Source: Laspinema palackyanum D2c
GTDB lineage: Bacteria; Cyanobacteriota; Cyanobacteriia; Cyanobacteriales; Laspinemataceae
DNA length: 64,000 bases
Assembly: GCF_025370875.1 (NCBI RefSeq)
Contig: NZ_JAMXFD010000016.1
Coordinates: forward strand, 62,001-126,000
Reading direction: 5' to 3'
The notes beneath the pieces were generated by a model. That model saw only the letters and a program-made list of their open reading frames with translations. It ran no database searches and was not told the DNA's origin. Shown here piece by piece: positions 1-9,023 of this stretch (its first letter is position 1; each line of letters starts with the position of its first letter). A program made the position numbers and the translations under genes.

Positions 1-1
1 G

Positions 2-1216
2 GAAGAACAGGATAATCTAGTCAGAAATCAACTATTAACGGCAGATTTGGTGGTGCAGGTACTTGATGCTCGTAAGTTGATGACCCTGGGAGAACGGGAA
101 AATCTCCGGGATTGGCTGCTCGATCGCGGGATTGAAACGGTGGTGTTTGCGGTCAATTTTATGAATTTAATGGACCCAGACGACCAAAAAGAAGTGTCCA
201 GTCGAATGCGGTTTGTGGCAGAAAGTTTTCGCTCTAATTTGCCTCCGGGGATTAGTAATTTGTATCGAGTTGATGCTTTACCCGCCCTGCGAGCCAGACT
301 GAAAGGGGATGCGGCAGCAGCGCAGACTACGGGTCTGCCAATGTTTGAATCGGCGCTGCAAAGTATTGTGGCATTTCATCAAGAAAAAACTACTAATTGG
401 TTGCCACGCTTAGAGGCGATCGCCTTTCAAATCTGCCAGTCTTTAACGGCAAAAATTCAAGGGTTGAACACTGATTTAGCCGTTATTGAAGAAAAACAGG
501 CGAATAAAATTCAATTGCAACAAAAGGCGGAAAAACTGATTAAACAAGGGTTTGAGGGGAGCGTTTCTGATTTGCAAAGTAAGCTGTATTTACCGAATCT
601 GTTAAAGCGATATGAACTGGAGGCGATCGCCGCACTGCAACAGGGTCAATTTCGCACCTGGGAAACCCAATCTTTTCAACCGGCGATGGTTAAACATCAA
701 CAAGAAATTACCAGTTGGGTAAATAAATCTTGTGAGTTTTTCAACCACTCCCACCCCGGAACATTAACCCTAAAATTTCCTGACCCTCCCTCGGTCCCTG
801 GTCCCCAAACTCCCTCGGCTCCTAAGTCGCCAAAACGTCCCACCGCTATCTCAGGGGACACTCCTTTGGATTGGCTATTAGAAAGTCCTGTGGGGAATAC
901 GGTGGCTCGCAGTGCTTATTATATCCTGAATCGAATTATTGAACCCAATTCATCTACCCCCGCCACTCCTAGCACTCCGGGGAGTTCTCTTGATTTACAA
1001 ACGATCTATAAAAAAGCGGTGGAGGACTATCTGACGCGGTTCAGTGAAGCGGCTTTTTCAACCCTGCAAGACTATGAAAAAATAGCCTCGTCCGTGATGC
1101 GATTTCAACCCGTTAAGCCCTCCTCGGAGATGCTCACGAAGCACCATCAAATCCAGTTTTTGCAGAATGTATTGGAGGCGTTAACTCAGGATTTGCAGTC
1201 TTTGAAGGGGACTTAA
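2..1216 (+). CDS. Dynamin-like GTPase family protein, C-terminal part (5' end outside window)
   Basis: The frame is open from the first bases of the window, so the gene starts upstream; 404 residues are visible. The first ~90 visible residues (VVQVLDARKLMTLGERENL, then a segment ending in a DALPALRARL-like stretch) resemble the end of the GTPase domain of bacterial dynamin-like proteins. The rest is mostly helical and Gln/Glu/Lys-rich, with a Pro/Ser-rich linker near residues 260-290, as expected for stalk regions that remodel membranes. The nucleotide-binding P-loop would lie outside the window and was not seen. A J-domain gene follows on the same strand 80 bases later. The family call rests on overall resemblance. 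Confidence 0.65.
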   Translation, partial: EEQDNLVRNQLLTADLVVQVLDARKLMTLGERENLRDWLLDRGIETVVFAVNFMNLMDPDDQKEVSSRMRFVAESFRSNLPPGISNLYRVDALPALRARLKGDAAAAQTTGLPMFESALQSIVAFHQEKTTNWLPRLEAIAFQICQSLTAKIQGLNTDLAVIEEKQANKIQLQQKAEKLIKQGFEGSVSDLQSKLYLPNLLKRYELEAIAALQQGQFRTWETQSFQPAMVKHQQEITSWVNKSCEFFNHSHPGTLTLKFPDPPSVPGPQTPSAPKSPKRPTAISGDTPLDWLLESPVGNTVARSAYYILNRIIEPNSSTPATPSTPGSSLDLQTIYKKAVEDYLTRFSEAAFSTLQDYEKIASSVMRFQPVKPSSEMLTKHHQIQFLQNVLEALTQDLQSLKGT

Positions 1217-1295
1217 ATTGACTGGAGATTGAGGGAGTGTTGTTCGGATATGGGCTAACCCCGTTGGGGGAAATTCAAGTGAAGAGGTTTTGGAA

Positions 1296-1634
1296 ATGAT
1301 TGACCCTGTGGAAGCCAAGTTTCAGGCATTGGAAATGGATGCAGAATTAGCCAATCTGAAACAGATGAACCGGCGATCGCATCAGGAGGCGATCGCTCTT
1401 CGTCCGCAAGCACCTCCGCCACCTGTTAGCGATAAAATTGCTCGGTTTTACAAAATCCTCGGGCTGAACTCTAATGCTTCGCTGAAAGAGGTGAAACAAG
1501 CTTATCGAACTTTACTAAAAAAATGGCATCCTGATTTATTTTATGAAAATCCAGAAAAGCAACAAAAAGCTCAGGAAGTTATCCAAAAAATGAACGAAAT
1601 TTATAAAGAAATATGTGGTCAAATGGGGAAGTGA
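1296..1634 (+). CDS. Small J-domain (DnaJ-like) protein
   Basis: About 112 residues. The C-terminal ~65 residues form a J domain: FYKILGLNSNASLKEVKQAY, then the diagnostic HPD tripeptide (KKWHPDLF), then a last helix rich in Lys and Gln. J domains stimulate the ATPase of Hsp70 (DnaK) partners; with no Gly/Phe or zinc region this is a stand-alone co-chaperone. The N-terminus is a helical segment with a short Pro run. ATG at 1296 is preferred over TTG at 1290 because AGAGG at 1283-1287 is spaced correctly for it. It follows the dynamin-like gene on the same strand, so co-transcription is possible. Confidence 0.8.
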   Translation: MIDPVEAKFQALEMDAELANLKQMNRRSHQEAIALRPQAPPPPVSDKIARFYKILGLNSNASLKEVKQAYRTLLKKWHPDLFYENPEKQQKAQEVIQKMNEIYKEICGQMGK

Positions 1635-1810
1635 ATGCATTATTCACCCTTCCCCTGTTCAGAATTGATCAGATTTGGTACTCTGCCGAGTGGAGTGCAA
1701 CATCGAGTCAGGTTCTACCCCTCACGGGTTCGGAACATCTCCCCATAGAGGCATCCATCCGTTACACTCCAACTAGACTAATCTCTCATCACCTAATCAG
1801 TTTCCCTCTT

Positions 1811-2470
1811 CTACCACGGTAAGACTTCGCCATTGGCGTGCCAAAACGTACCCGAATTATCCAGAGTGAGATTATCAATTCGCTGAATGATACCATGCGC
1901 GGCTTCCCGGGTGGAAATTCCACTAAAATCCGTCATGCGGGTCTGAACTAACCCGGGATGTACAATCCCTACGGCAATTTTGCGCGGTTTTAAATCGATC
2001 GCCAGGGATTTGCCTGCCATACTCACGGCGACTTTTGACATCCGATACCCATAATAACCTCCGGAACTATTATCCTCAATAGAACCCATGCGACTGGTGA
2101 CAATCCCAATTTTGGACCCCGGAGAGAGAAACGGTAGCAGTGCCTGAGTCACTCGCAATGTTCCCAAAGCATTGACCTCAAACTGCCGTTGAATGCTGTC
2201 AAAATCTAGGCGATCGAGGCTATCTTCTTCTAAAATGCCCGCATTATTGACCAACACATCTAAGGATATCCCCTGCAATCGCTGCACCAGTTCTTTTAGG
2301 GTTTGATCCGAAGTGATATCAATTCCGGTTTCGACTCGAATCCCTAATGCATCTAACTCCGGGGACGACTCACGACAAACCGCGATCGCCGTATCCCCCC
2401 GTTCCTGTAACTGCTGGCACAATGCTAACCCAATGCCACGAGCAGTTCCTGTTACTAAATAAGTTGCCAT
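1811..2470 (-). CDS. Short-chain dehydrogenase/reductase (SDR) family oxidoreductase
   Basis: 219 residues, normal for a classical SDR. Visible motifs: the NAD(P)-binding TGTARGIG at residues 7-14, NNAG at 75-78, and the catalytic YRMSK (Tyr142, Lys146). It is therefore a cytosolic NAD(P)-dependent oxidoreductase on a Rossmann fold, of the CsgA-like short SDR group. The substrate cannot be read from sequence. It is convergent with the J-domain gene, and a small unknown gene lies upstream on the same strand. Confidence 0.85.
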   Translation of the reverse strand: MATYLVTGTARGIGLALCQQLQERGDTAIAVCRESSPELDALGIRVETGIDITSDQTLKELVQRLQGISLDVLVNNAGILEEDSLDRLDFDSIQRQFEVNALGTLRVTQALLPFLSPGSKIGIVTSRMGSIEDNSSGGYYGYRMSKVAVSMAGKSLAIDLKPRKIAVGIVHPGLVQTRMTDFSGISTREAAHGIIQRIDNLTLDNSGTFWHANGEVLPW

Positions 2471-2524
2471 GTTGGTAATTTACTCACCCTAAATCCTTCG
2501 CTCCCTATTCTAAATCAATTTTAT

Positions 2525-2743
2525 TTATTCTTTGAGGGGCACTTCCCCACACTCTGATCGCAATTCCTGACCCTCTCCGGGTTTCAGGGATTGAAATAGG
2601 TTTGATAAAGGCTTAGAAGGATTAACATGGCGATCGCTCGGTAGTTTCGGATTTTTGATCACCATCCATTTCCCCGTGAGTGGATCTCGATAAACCTCAT
2701 AAGGATTTTGACGCAATTTTTGGGTGACCGTTGTCACTTCCAT
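2525..2743 (-). CDS. Small hypothetical protein, 72 aa
   Basis: Not recognised. The protein is basic in its N-terminal half, with a compact segment (NPYEVYRDPLTGKWMVIKNP) that looks like a folded beta-rich core, and ends in an acidic tail. A strong ribosome binding site (GAGGAGAAGAGG) immediately precedes the ATG at 2743 on the minus strand, which argues for real translation. It lies 55 bases upstream of the SDR gene on the same strand. Confidence 0.6.
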   Translation of the reverse strand: MEVTTVTQKLRQNPYEVYRDPLTGKWMVIKNPKLPSDRHVNPSKPLSNLFQSLKPGEGQELRSECGEVPLKE

Positions 2744-3564
2744 TTCCTCTTCTCCTCGATTATCCCAGATGTTTATACGGAAGGGGTTTAGACCCTTTCT
2801 TAAATAAATTTTTTCGCCCGATCAGACCTCGGGTAACCGTCCAAAACTCCCCCCTTTTTTTAAGTATTGAGAGGGAACTCTTCAGAATGAAGTCAGCAAT
2901 TGATTCAGGACTGTTCCCTCTAATTTGAGTGAACAAAACTGTAATTCCTGGATCTCCCTCTTCTTTTTCAAGTTTCCTACGGTTGGGGAACCCTTGATGA
3001 GGAACTGTGCCACTTCTTAAGGGGGACCAGATTTAACTGGGGGCTGTTTAGAGTAGTGGGGTAAATCATCTATTTAGAGATGACCCGATGCACTGGCAGA
3101 ATAATTGCACCGAATAGACCCTGATTGATTCCTTGATCCGATCAGGGGGGGAGAACCCGGAAAAAATGCAGCAACCGCAGATTTAACTCCATGTTTCCTC
3201 TAGGGAGCGATCGCCCGAGTCATTCTCGGACTCCTCCCCTCCAAACGAGGAAAGCAGACATTGCCCAGATTATTATAAAGATTATTTCACCCGATCGCAT
3301 CCCATCCACCCCTCAATGCTGAAATGGGCTAAAAAAGGGTTAGGCTTATTTGGGTTATAACCGTAGGGGCGAGCGGGGCATCCAATGATGAGGGTTGTCA
3401 CCCACCGCCCCCTGTAGCAACGCCCCTACTAAACTCTTGAAAACCATAACGGCTTTATTTTAATAAATCTTCCACTTTCATCCGTAGCTCGGTTCAGTTA
3501 AATGTAGTAAATGTAGGTAGAATTTGCCTGAGATGTTTTTTGTCTTGCAACTGAGTTTATTCTG
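2744..3564. other. Intergenic region, about 820 bases, no supported gene
   Basis: I see no coding sequence with recognisable content. Near 3363-3429 there is a stem-forming repeat (GTAGGGGCG ... CGCCCCTAC), a common type of short dispersed cyanobacterial repeat. The region must hold the promoters of the minus-strand 72-aa gene and of the sugar-phosphate transferase, but no convincing -10/-35 pair stands out. Confidence 0.5.
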
Positions 3565-4611
3565 ATGCCTTACCAGCTCTACCATGTGGTTGCTTTTATC
3601 GTCGCCGCCCTTGTTGTCCTTGCAACGACGCCGGTCGTCAAAAAAATTGGGATTAAAAGTGGCCGAGTTGATCTTCCCTCAGAACGCAAGGTACACCGCC
3701 AGCCAATGGTGCGCTTGGGAGGCGTATCCATCTTCCTAGGGACCACGATCGCCCTATTAATCGTCTGGTGGATGGGTGGATTTGGCTTCTTGCCCACTCC
3801 GAAAGAGTACGAAATTTGGGGCCTCACCCTCGGCGGCCTTGCCTTCTTCGCGATCGGACTCGCTGACGATTTATACGGACTCTCTCCGTTCTTGCGACTC
3901 CTGTTACAAACCATCTGTGCCAGTGGCGCTTGGGCCGTCGGTGTTCAAATTGAATTTTTAACCATTCCCTTTCTGGGACTCGTGAAATTCCCTGACTTGA
4001 TTAGCTATCCCATCACCGTGATCTGGCTGGTTGGCATGACCAATGCCATTAACTGGATCGATGGATTAGATGGTCTGGCGGCAGGTGTTTCCGGCATTGC
4101 CGCCTTAGTTATGCTGATGGTGAGCCTGTTTATGCATCAACCCGCTGCTGCGTTGATTGCGGCGGCCTTAGCCGGTGCAACTTTGGGCTTCCTCCGGTAC
4201 AACTTTAATCCGGCCCAAATTTTCATGGGGGATGGTGGCTCTTATTTTATCGGCTTCACCCTGGCTGGGGTCGGTGTGGTGGGTTTGGTCAAAACTACGG
4301 CTGTTACTGCGGTGGTCCTGCCTTATATCATTCTAGCGGTCCCCATTCTGGATATGTCAGCGGTGATTGTCGATCGCATTCGCAATGGCAAATCTCCCTT
4401 TACCGCCGATAAGCGTCATCTGCACCACCGTCTCCTCGAAGCTGGACTCTCCCATCGGTTAACCGTTCTGTTTATTTACGCCCTGACCATTTGGGTTGGC
4501 AGTATCGCCCTAGCGTTTGCCGGAATTCCCAGTGGCGTCGCCTACGCTTTTGCGGCAACGGCTTTACTCAGCTATGCCAGTTGGAAAGTGAAGAAACACG
4601 CGAGGTTATAA
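3565..4611 (+). CDS. WecA/TagO/MraY-family polyprenyl-phosphate sugar-1-phosphate transferase
   Basis: 348-residue integral membrane protein with about ten hydrophobic segments. It carries the signature motifs of the phospho-GlcNAc transferase family: the Asp pair at residues 101-102 (GLADDLYG), NAINWIDGLDGLAAG around 160-174, MGDGGS at 221-226, and the cytoplasmic HLHHRL loop at 285-290. Members move N-acetylhexosamine-1-phosphate from a UDP-sugar to undecaprenyl phosphate in the cytoplasmic membrane, starting O-antigen, exopolysaccharide or wall glycopolymer synthesis. The HLHH loop places it with WecA/TagO rather than MraY. cinA follows 62 bases downstream on the same strand. Confidence 0.88.
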   Translation: MPYQLYHVVAFIVAALVVLATTPVVKKIGIKSGRVDLPSERKVHRQPMVRLGGVSIFLGTTIALLIVWWMGGFGFLPTPKEYEIWGLTLGGLAFFAIGLADDLYGLSPFLRLLLQTICASGAWAVGVQIEFLTIPFLGLVKFPDLISYPITVIWLVGMTNAINWIDGLDGLAAGVSGIAALVMLMVSLFMHQPAAALIAAALAGATLGFLRYNFNPAQIFMGDGGSYFIGFTLAGVGVVGLVKTTAVTAVVLPYIILAVPILDMSAVIVDRIRNGKSPFTADKRHLHHRLLEAGLSHRLTVLFIYALTIWVGSIALAFAGIPSGVAYAFAATALLSYASWKVKKHARL

Positions 4612-4673
4612 CCCGGCTGAGTAAACACCTATCTCTGGTGCCTATCCTATCTAAACTCTAAAATCAAACATTC

Positions 4674-5930
4674 ATGAGTGCTGAGATTATTTGTGTTGGC
4701 ACAGAATTGCTGTTAGGAGACATTCTTAACAGCAACTCTCAATTTTTAGCGAAACAACTGGCTGGACTGGGTATCCCTCATTATTTTCAAACGGTGGTGG
4801 GGGACAATCCAGACCGAATTAAACAGGTGGTGGCGATCGCTATCGAGCGTTCTGCCCAAATTCTTATCTTTACCGGCGGTCTGGGCCCCACCCCCGACGA
4901 CCTCACCCACGAAACCCTCGCTGCTTGTTTTGGGGTGGAAATGGTCGAAAGAACGGACATTCTCGAAGACCTGATCCAAAAATACGCCTCTCGCGGTCGG
5001 CCAATGGCGGCCAGTAATCGCAAACAAGCCTCAATTCCTGCGGGTGCGGACATTTTACCCAATCCCCTCGGCACGGCCCCAGGTATTATTTGGCAACCTC
5101 GTCCTAATTTGACGATTCTGACCTTTCCTGGTGTTCCCAAGGAAATGTACCGAATGTGGGAAGAAACTGCCGTCCCCTACCTCAAAGCCCAAGGCTGGGG
5201 TCAAGATATTATCTACAGTCGGATGTTGAAATTTTGGGGAATTTCTGAGTCGGTTTTAGCGGAAAAAGTGGCTCCGTTACTGGATTTGACCAATCCCACG
5301 GTGGCTCCCTACGCCCTCAATGGCGAGGTCAAACTCCGGGTTTCCGCCCGCGCCTCCAATGAAACCGCAGCTCAAGCGGCGATCGCCCCCGTACAGCAAC
5401 AGATTCAAGCGATCGCTGGCTTTGACTATTTTGGGTGCGACCAAGATACCCTCGCTTCCGTGGTGGGTGATTTACTCCTCCAACGGGGTGAAACCCTCGC
5501 CGTGGCCGAATCCTGCACCGGGGGAAGTATCGGCAGTCTCCTCACCGCCATTTCCGGCAGTTCTCGCTATTTCTTAGGCGGGGTGATTGCTTATGACAAT
5601 TCGGTAAAAATCGGGCTTCTGGATGTCAACTCAGCGGATTTAGCCCGGGAAGGTGCAGTTAGCGATATTGTGGCTCAACAAATGGCCCTCGGTGTCCGTG
5701 CTAAATTAGGCGCAACTTGGGGTCTGAGCGTCACGGGAATTGCCGGTCCTGGCGGTGGCAGCCAGACAAAGCCTGTGGGATTAGTTTATATCGGGTTAGC
5801 TGGACCCAACCGTGAGGTTGAAAGTTTTGAATTCCGCTTGAGTGCTTTCCAAGAAAGGGACTTGATTCGCCATTACAGCGCCGAAGGTGCTCTGGACTGC
5901 CTCAGAAGAAAAATGTTAAGAATAGCTTAA
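4674..5930 (+). CDS. cinA: CinA-like protein (nicotinamide mononucleotide deamidase / competence-damage protein)
   Basis: 418 residues, the full two-domain length. Residues 1-170 form the molybdopterin-binding-like CinA domain (GTELLLGDILNSNSQ, FTGGLGPTPDD). Residues ~260-415 form the PncC-type amidohydrolase domain with AESCTGGSIG and SVTGIAGPGGG. Family knowledge: the C-terminal domain deamidates NMN in pyridine nucleotide salvage; the link to competence is historical. An intrinsic terminator follows the stop codon. Confidence 0.92.
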   Translation: MSAEIICVGTELLLGDILNSNSQFLAKQLAGLGIPHYFQTVVGDNPDRIKQVVAIAIERSAQILIFTGGLGPTPDDLTHETLAACFGVEMVERTDILEDLIQKYASRGRPMAASNRKQASIPAGADILPNPLGTAPGIIWQPRPNLTILTFPGVPKEMYRMWEETAVPYLKAQGWGQDIIYSRMLKFWGISESVLAEKVAPLLDLTNPTVAPYALNGEVKLRVSARASNETAAQAAIAPVQQQIQAIAGFDYFGCDQDTLASVVGDLLLQRGETLAVAESCTGGSIGSLLTAISGSSRYFLGGVIAYDNSVKIGLLDVNSADLAREGAVSDIVAQQMALGVRAKLGATWGLSVTGIAGPGGGSQTKPVGLVYIGLAGPNREVESFEFRLSAFQERDLIRHYSAEGALDCLRRKMLRIA

Positions 5931-5950
5931 CATTCTTAATATTTTCTCTA

Positions 5951-5977
5951 AAACACTACTTGTAGTGTTTATTTTTA
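5951..5977 (+). terminator. Rho-independent terminator after cinA
   Basis: A 9-bp stem (AAACACTAC / GTAGTGTTT) with a 2-base loop is followed by ATTTTT, 20 bases after the cinA stop. Confidence 0.75.
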
Positions 5978-6187
5978 AAAATATGACTACATATAGGGGC
6001 TGTCAGGGGTGAAGCCCCCGAGACTGATCCCCAAAAGCCCGTTTTGTACGGTTGAGTCTACTTGCTCATTTCTCAGGATTCGTTATGATCAAAGAAACAG
6101 AGTAATTCCAATTCTGTTACAAACGGCAATCAGTGACTGCCGTCAAGTAGTAGAGCGATAGCCTGGATTCAAGGAGCTGTCTTTTCA

Positions 6188-6325
6188 ATGGATTATATAG
6201 ATAACCTAATCGACAAATTAAAAGAATGGGCCCGGAAAATTATTGAGGCCCTTCTCGGTCCAGAGGCAGAACCGGAACCGGAACCTATTCCTATTCCCGT
6301 CAACGAACCCCGTCGGCGTCGGTAA
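6188..6325 (+). CDS. Small protein of 45 aa: amphipathic helix, Glu-Pro repeat, Arg tail
   Basis: A complete short frame from ATG 6188 to TAA 6323-6325. AAGGAG at 6171-6176 is well placed as a ribosome binding site. The peptide has three sharply different parts: an N-terminal ~23-residue helix (MDYIDNLIDKLKEWARKIIE, amphipathic by eye), an alternating acidic/proline stretch (EAEPEPEPIPIPVNEP), and a terminal run of four Arg with one interruption-free end (RRRR). There is no signal peptide or membrane span. This layered composition is hard to obtain by chance in a spacer. It lies between the cinA terminator and aroQ, and aroQ begins only 32 bases later. Function unknown; no family is asserted. 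Confidence 0.65.
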   Translation: MDYIDNLIDKLKEWARKIIEALLGPEAEPEPEPIPIPVNEPRRRR

Positions 6326-6357
6326 ATTTATAGTGTTAAAGGCATAGGCATCGGCGA

Positions 6358-6810
6358 TTGCTGAATATATTGGTACTGCATGGGCCAAACTTGAATCTCC
6401 TGGGTCAACGAGAGCCAGGAGTCTATGGGAGTGCGACGTTAGAAGATATTAATCGCTTGCTGGAAACCGAGGCCCAGGCTTTGCAAGTCAAGGTGTCTGC
6501 GTTGCAATCCAATCATGAGGGGGTACTGGTGGATGCTATCCATGCCGCCAGAGACCAGCACTCAGGACTTTTGATTAATGCCGGGGCTTATACTCATACG
6601 AGTGTGGCCATCCGTGATGCGATCGCAGGGGTTAACATTCCCACTGTGGAAGTTCACTTGAGCAATATTTATCGCCGTGAACCGTTTCGCCATCACTCCT
6701 ACATTGCCGCGATCGCCGTCGGGCAAATTAGCGGGTTTGGTCCCAATAGTTATCGTCTGGGACTTCAGGCGTTGGTCCATCATCTCCGAGAAAACAACCC
6801 ATCCGGTTAA
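6358..6810 (+). CDS. aroQ: Type II 3-dehydroquinate dehydratase
   Basis: 150 residues, the standard length. It catalyses the third step of the shikimate pathway in the cytosol and forms dodecamers. Motifs: [10 protein letters not shown] at residues 7-16, catalytic Tyr23 (REPGVYG), NAGAYTHTS near 74-82 and [15 protein letters not shown] near 98-112, which holds the catalytic His and substrate-binding Arg. The start must be TTG at 6358: the frame is closed by TAA at 6337 and no other start codon lies between. The weak start may keep expression low or couple it to the small gene just upstream. Confidence 0.93.
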   Translation: MLNILVLHGPNLNLLGQREPGVYGSATLEDINRLLETEAQALQVKVSALQSNHEGVLVDAIHAARDQHSGLLINAGAYTHTSVAIRDAIAGVNIPTVEVHLSNIYRREPFRHHSYIAAIAVGQISGFGPNSYRLGLQALVHHLRENNPSG

Positions 6811-6813
6811 TCT

Positions 6814-6872
6814 CCCCCTCATGGGGGTTTCTTCCTAGAGGTGGGCGGCACTTCAGTCCCACCTCTCATCTT
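6814..6872 (+). terminator. Two consecutive hairpins after aroQ
   Basis: First hairpin: CCCCC (6814-6818), loop TCAT, GGGGG (6823-6827), followed by TTTCTT. Second: AGAGGTGGG (6837-6845) with CCCACCTCT (6858-6866), followed by CATCTTTT. Both fit intrinsic termination. Confidence 0.6.
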
Positions 6873-7029
6873 TTGATGAGGCGATCGGCTTCTACGGTTT
6901 TCCTTTTTATTTACCCCAAAAATTGCAGATTGCCAACATAAATAAAATATATAGAGCATTCAAGATGCCTGACCCTTTTAAAAATCTATGGCTATCCAAG
7001 AAGGATGAATCAGCAGATTCTCTGACCGG

Positions 7030-7102
7030 ACTTACGCCTCAAAACCTCATGGGAAGGACATCCCAGCCCATCCCTGCTCCATTTAGGTATTTAGGCGTAA
7101 GT
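7030..7102 (+). other. Nested inverted repeats in the ndhD upstream region
   Basis: ACTTACGCCT (7030-7039) pairs perfectly with AGGCGTAAGT (7093-7102). Inside the loop TGGGA (7050-7054) pairs with TCCCA (7061-7065). The rest of the 420-base spacer between aroQ and ndhD has no gene I accept. It could be a structured RNA or a leader element; nothing identifies it. Confidence 0.35.
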
Positions 7103-7233
7103 TTGTTTGGTCTGGGGTTCAATATAAAATTTTCTTAATCCCTTCCCGAAAAGTTAAAGAAATGTTACAAAAGCAGGCATAATAGGTTCAAGATTAATGC
7201 CCTGGCCCCTTTAAAAAGAGAAAAATCACTGCA

Positions 7234-8925
7234 ATGCTTGCTGATTCATTTCCTTGGTTAACTACTATATTTGCTCTGCCCCTAGTGGCGGCCTTACTGG
7301 TTCCGGTGATACCCGATCGCGATGGAAACGTCTTGCGCTGGTATGCAACTGGAGTGGCGATCGCCGACTTCGCCCTGATGTGCCTCCTCTTCTGGCAACA
7401 TTACGATCCCCAGGTTTCCGGCTTTCAACTCGTCGAACAATTTAGCTGGATTCCCCAACTCGGCATCAGCTGGACCGTCTCCGTGGATGGCATCTCCATG
7501 CCCTTGGTCCTCCTAGCCGGATTCGTCACCAGCATGGCCCTGCTGTCCGCATGGCAAGTAGACCGCAAACCCCGAATGTTCTACTTCCTGATGCTGGTGT
7601 TATATGCAGCCCAGGTGGGGGTGTTCATCGCCCAAGACCTGCTGCTATTCTTCATCATGTGGGAAATCGAACTCGTCCCCGTCTATCTCCTCGTTTGCAT
7701 CTGGGGCGGACCGAAACGACAATATGCCGCCATCAAATTTCTACTCTACACCGCTGCGGCCTCTATCTTTATTCTAATTGCCGGACTCGCTTTAGCTTTG
7801 TATGGACCCGGCCCTGCTTCCTTTGATATTGCAGATATCGCCTTGAAAGAGTTCCCCTTGGCCCTGCAATTGCCCCTCTATGCTGGTTTATTAATTGCAT
7901 TTGGCGTCAAACTCGCCGCCTTCCCCTTCCATACCTGGCTTCCCGACGCCCACGGCGAAGCATCCGCCCCAGTTTCGATGATTTTGGCCGGGGTGTTATT
8001 AAAAATGGGTGCCTATGGATTAATGCGAATGAACATGGGATTACTACCCGATGCTCATGTTTATTTTGCCCCGGTTTTAGTCATTTTGGGAGTCGTTAAT
8101 ATTGTTTATGGGGCATTAACCTCCTTTGCCCAAACCAATATGAAACGGCGACTCGCCTATTCGTCCGTTTCCCACATGGGATTTGTGTTAATTGGGATTG
8201 CCTCCTTCACCGACCTCGGAATTAATGGGGCAATGTTGCAGATGATTTCCCACGGATTAATTGCCTCGGTGCTGTTTTTCTTAACCGGGGTAACTTACGA
8301 TCGCACCCATACCATGACCATGCAAGATATGGGGGGAATTGGGATTTTCATGCCCAAAGTTTTTGCTCTCTATACTGCTGGTGCAATGGCATCCCTTGCC
8401 CTACCTGGCATGAGTGGATTTGCCAGTGAAGTGGCGGTATTTATTGGGATTGCCACCAGTGATTTTTATAGCCTGACCTTCCGGATTGCCGTAGTCTTTC
8501 TAGCTGCAATTGGGGTGATTTTAACCCCGATTTATCTGCTGTCGATGGTGCGTCAAGTGTTTCACGGGTCCTTCTACGGGTCGAAGGAAATTCCCGCTTG
8601 TGACATCACCGATCCAGAGTTACGGGAAGACTTCATTGAAAACCAAGCAGCGGTCTGTTTTGGGACCAATTGTATTTTGCCTGGAGAAGCGGCATTTATT
8701 GATAGTCGCCCTCGGGAAGTAGCGATCGCCTTGAGTTTCTTGGTCGCGATCGTGGCGATCGGTTGTTATCCTAAAATTGCGATGCAAGTGTATGACAATA
8801 CGACCGTGGCGATTAATAGTGTAGCGACCCAAGCCTACGCCCAGGTGCGATCGACCGAAACCATCGGCTTCAAAGCACCCAGCCTCACCCCAATGGCAAA
8901 AATTGCTGAATTCACTCCCGATTAA
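7234..8925 (+). CDS. ndhD: NAD(P)H-quinone oxidoreductase subunit 4 (NdhD)
   Basis: 563 residues, strongly hydrophobic with about 14 membrane helices. It is the proton-pumping antiporter-like subunit NdhD of the thylakoid NDH-1 complex. The call rests on [20 protein letters not shown] (key membrane Glu), [15 protein letters not shown] and [10 protein letters not shown]-like sequence typical of NuoM/NdhD. NDH-1 accepts electrons from ferredoxin and works in respiration and cyclic flow around photosystem I. Cyanobacteria have several NdhD paralogues; the length and conserved ion-path residues suit a respiratory/cyclic form rather than the CO2-uptake forms, but that is inference. No ndhF partner is adjacent. 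Confidence 0.92.
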   Translation: MLADSFPWLTTIFALPLVAALLVPVIPDRDGNVLRWYATGVAIADFALMCLLFWQHYDPQVSGFQLVEQFSWIPQLGISWTVSVDGISMPLVLLAGFVTSMALLSAWQVDRKPRMFYFLMLVLYAAQVGVFIAQDLLLFFIMWEIELVPVYLLVCIWGGPKRQYAAIKFLLYTAAASIFILIAGLALALYGPGPASFDIADIALKEFPLALQLPLYAGLLIAFGVKLAAFPFHTWLPDAHGEASAPVSMILAGVLLKMGAYGLMRMNMGLLPDAHVYFAPVLVILGVVNIVYGALTSFAQTNMKRRLAYSSVSHMGFVLIGIASFTDLGINGAMLQMISHGLIASVLFFLTGVTYDRTHTMTMQDMGGIGIFMPKVFALYTAGAMASLALPGMSGFASEVAVFIGIATSDFYSLTFRIAVVFLAAIGVILTPIYLLSMVRQVFHGSFYGSKEIPACDITDPELREDFIENQAAVCFGTNCILPGEAAFIDSRPREVAIALSFLVAIVAIGCYPKIAMQVYDNTTVAINSVATQAYAQVRSTETIGFKAPSLTPMAKIAEFTPD

Positions 8926-8967
8926 TCCGGTGAGTACCAGGCTTATAACCCTAGGGATAAGATGATG

Positions 8968-9007
8968 AAAATGCGGGTATCTTGCGCGAGTGAGATGCCC
9001 GCATTTT
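8968..9007. terminator. Bidirectional terminator between ndhD and the GDSL gene
   Basis: AAAATGCGGG and CCCGCATTTT form a 10-bp stem that continues as ATCT/AGAT. A/T tracts lie on both sides. It sits between two convergent genes and can serve both. Confidence 0.75.
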
Positions 9008-9023
9008 CTAAGGGGTTGGAGGG

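Noticed and set aside
2731-2928. 65-codon plus-strand frame overlapping the start of the 72-aa gene
   Set aside because: Overlaps a better supported gene on the other strand, composition is random.
2744-3564. Possible RNA gene in the long spacer before the sugar-phosphate transferase
   Set aside because: Only a generic short dispersed repeat is visible; no tRNA-like T-loop or known RNA motif.
6923-7138. 71-codon plus-strand frame before ndhD
   Set aside because: Begins without a ribosome binding site, runs through the nested inverted repeats and has no family-like composition.
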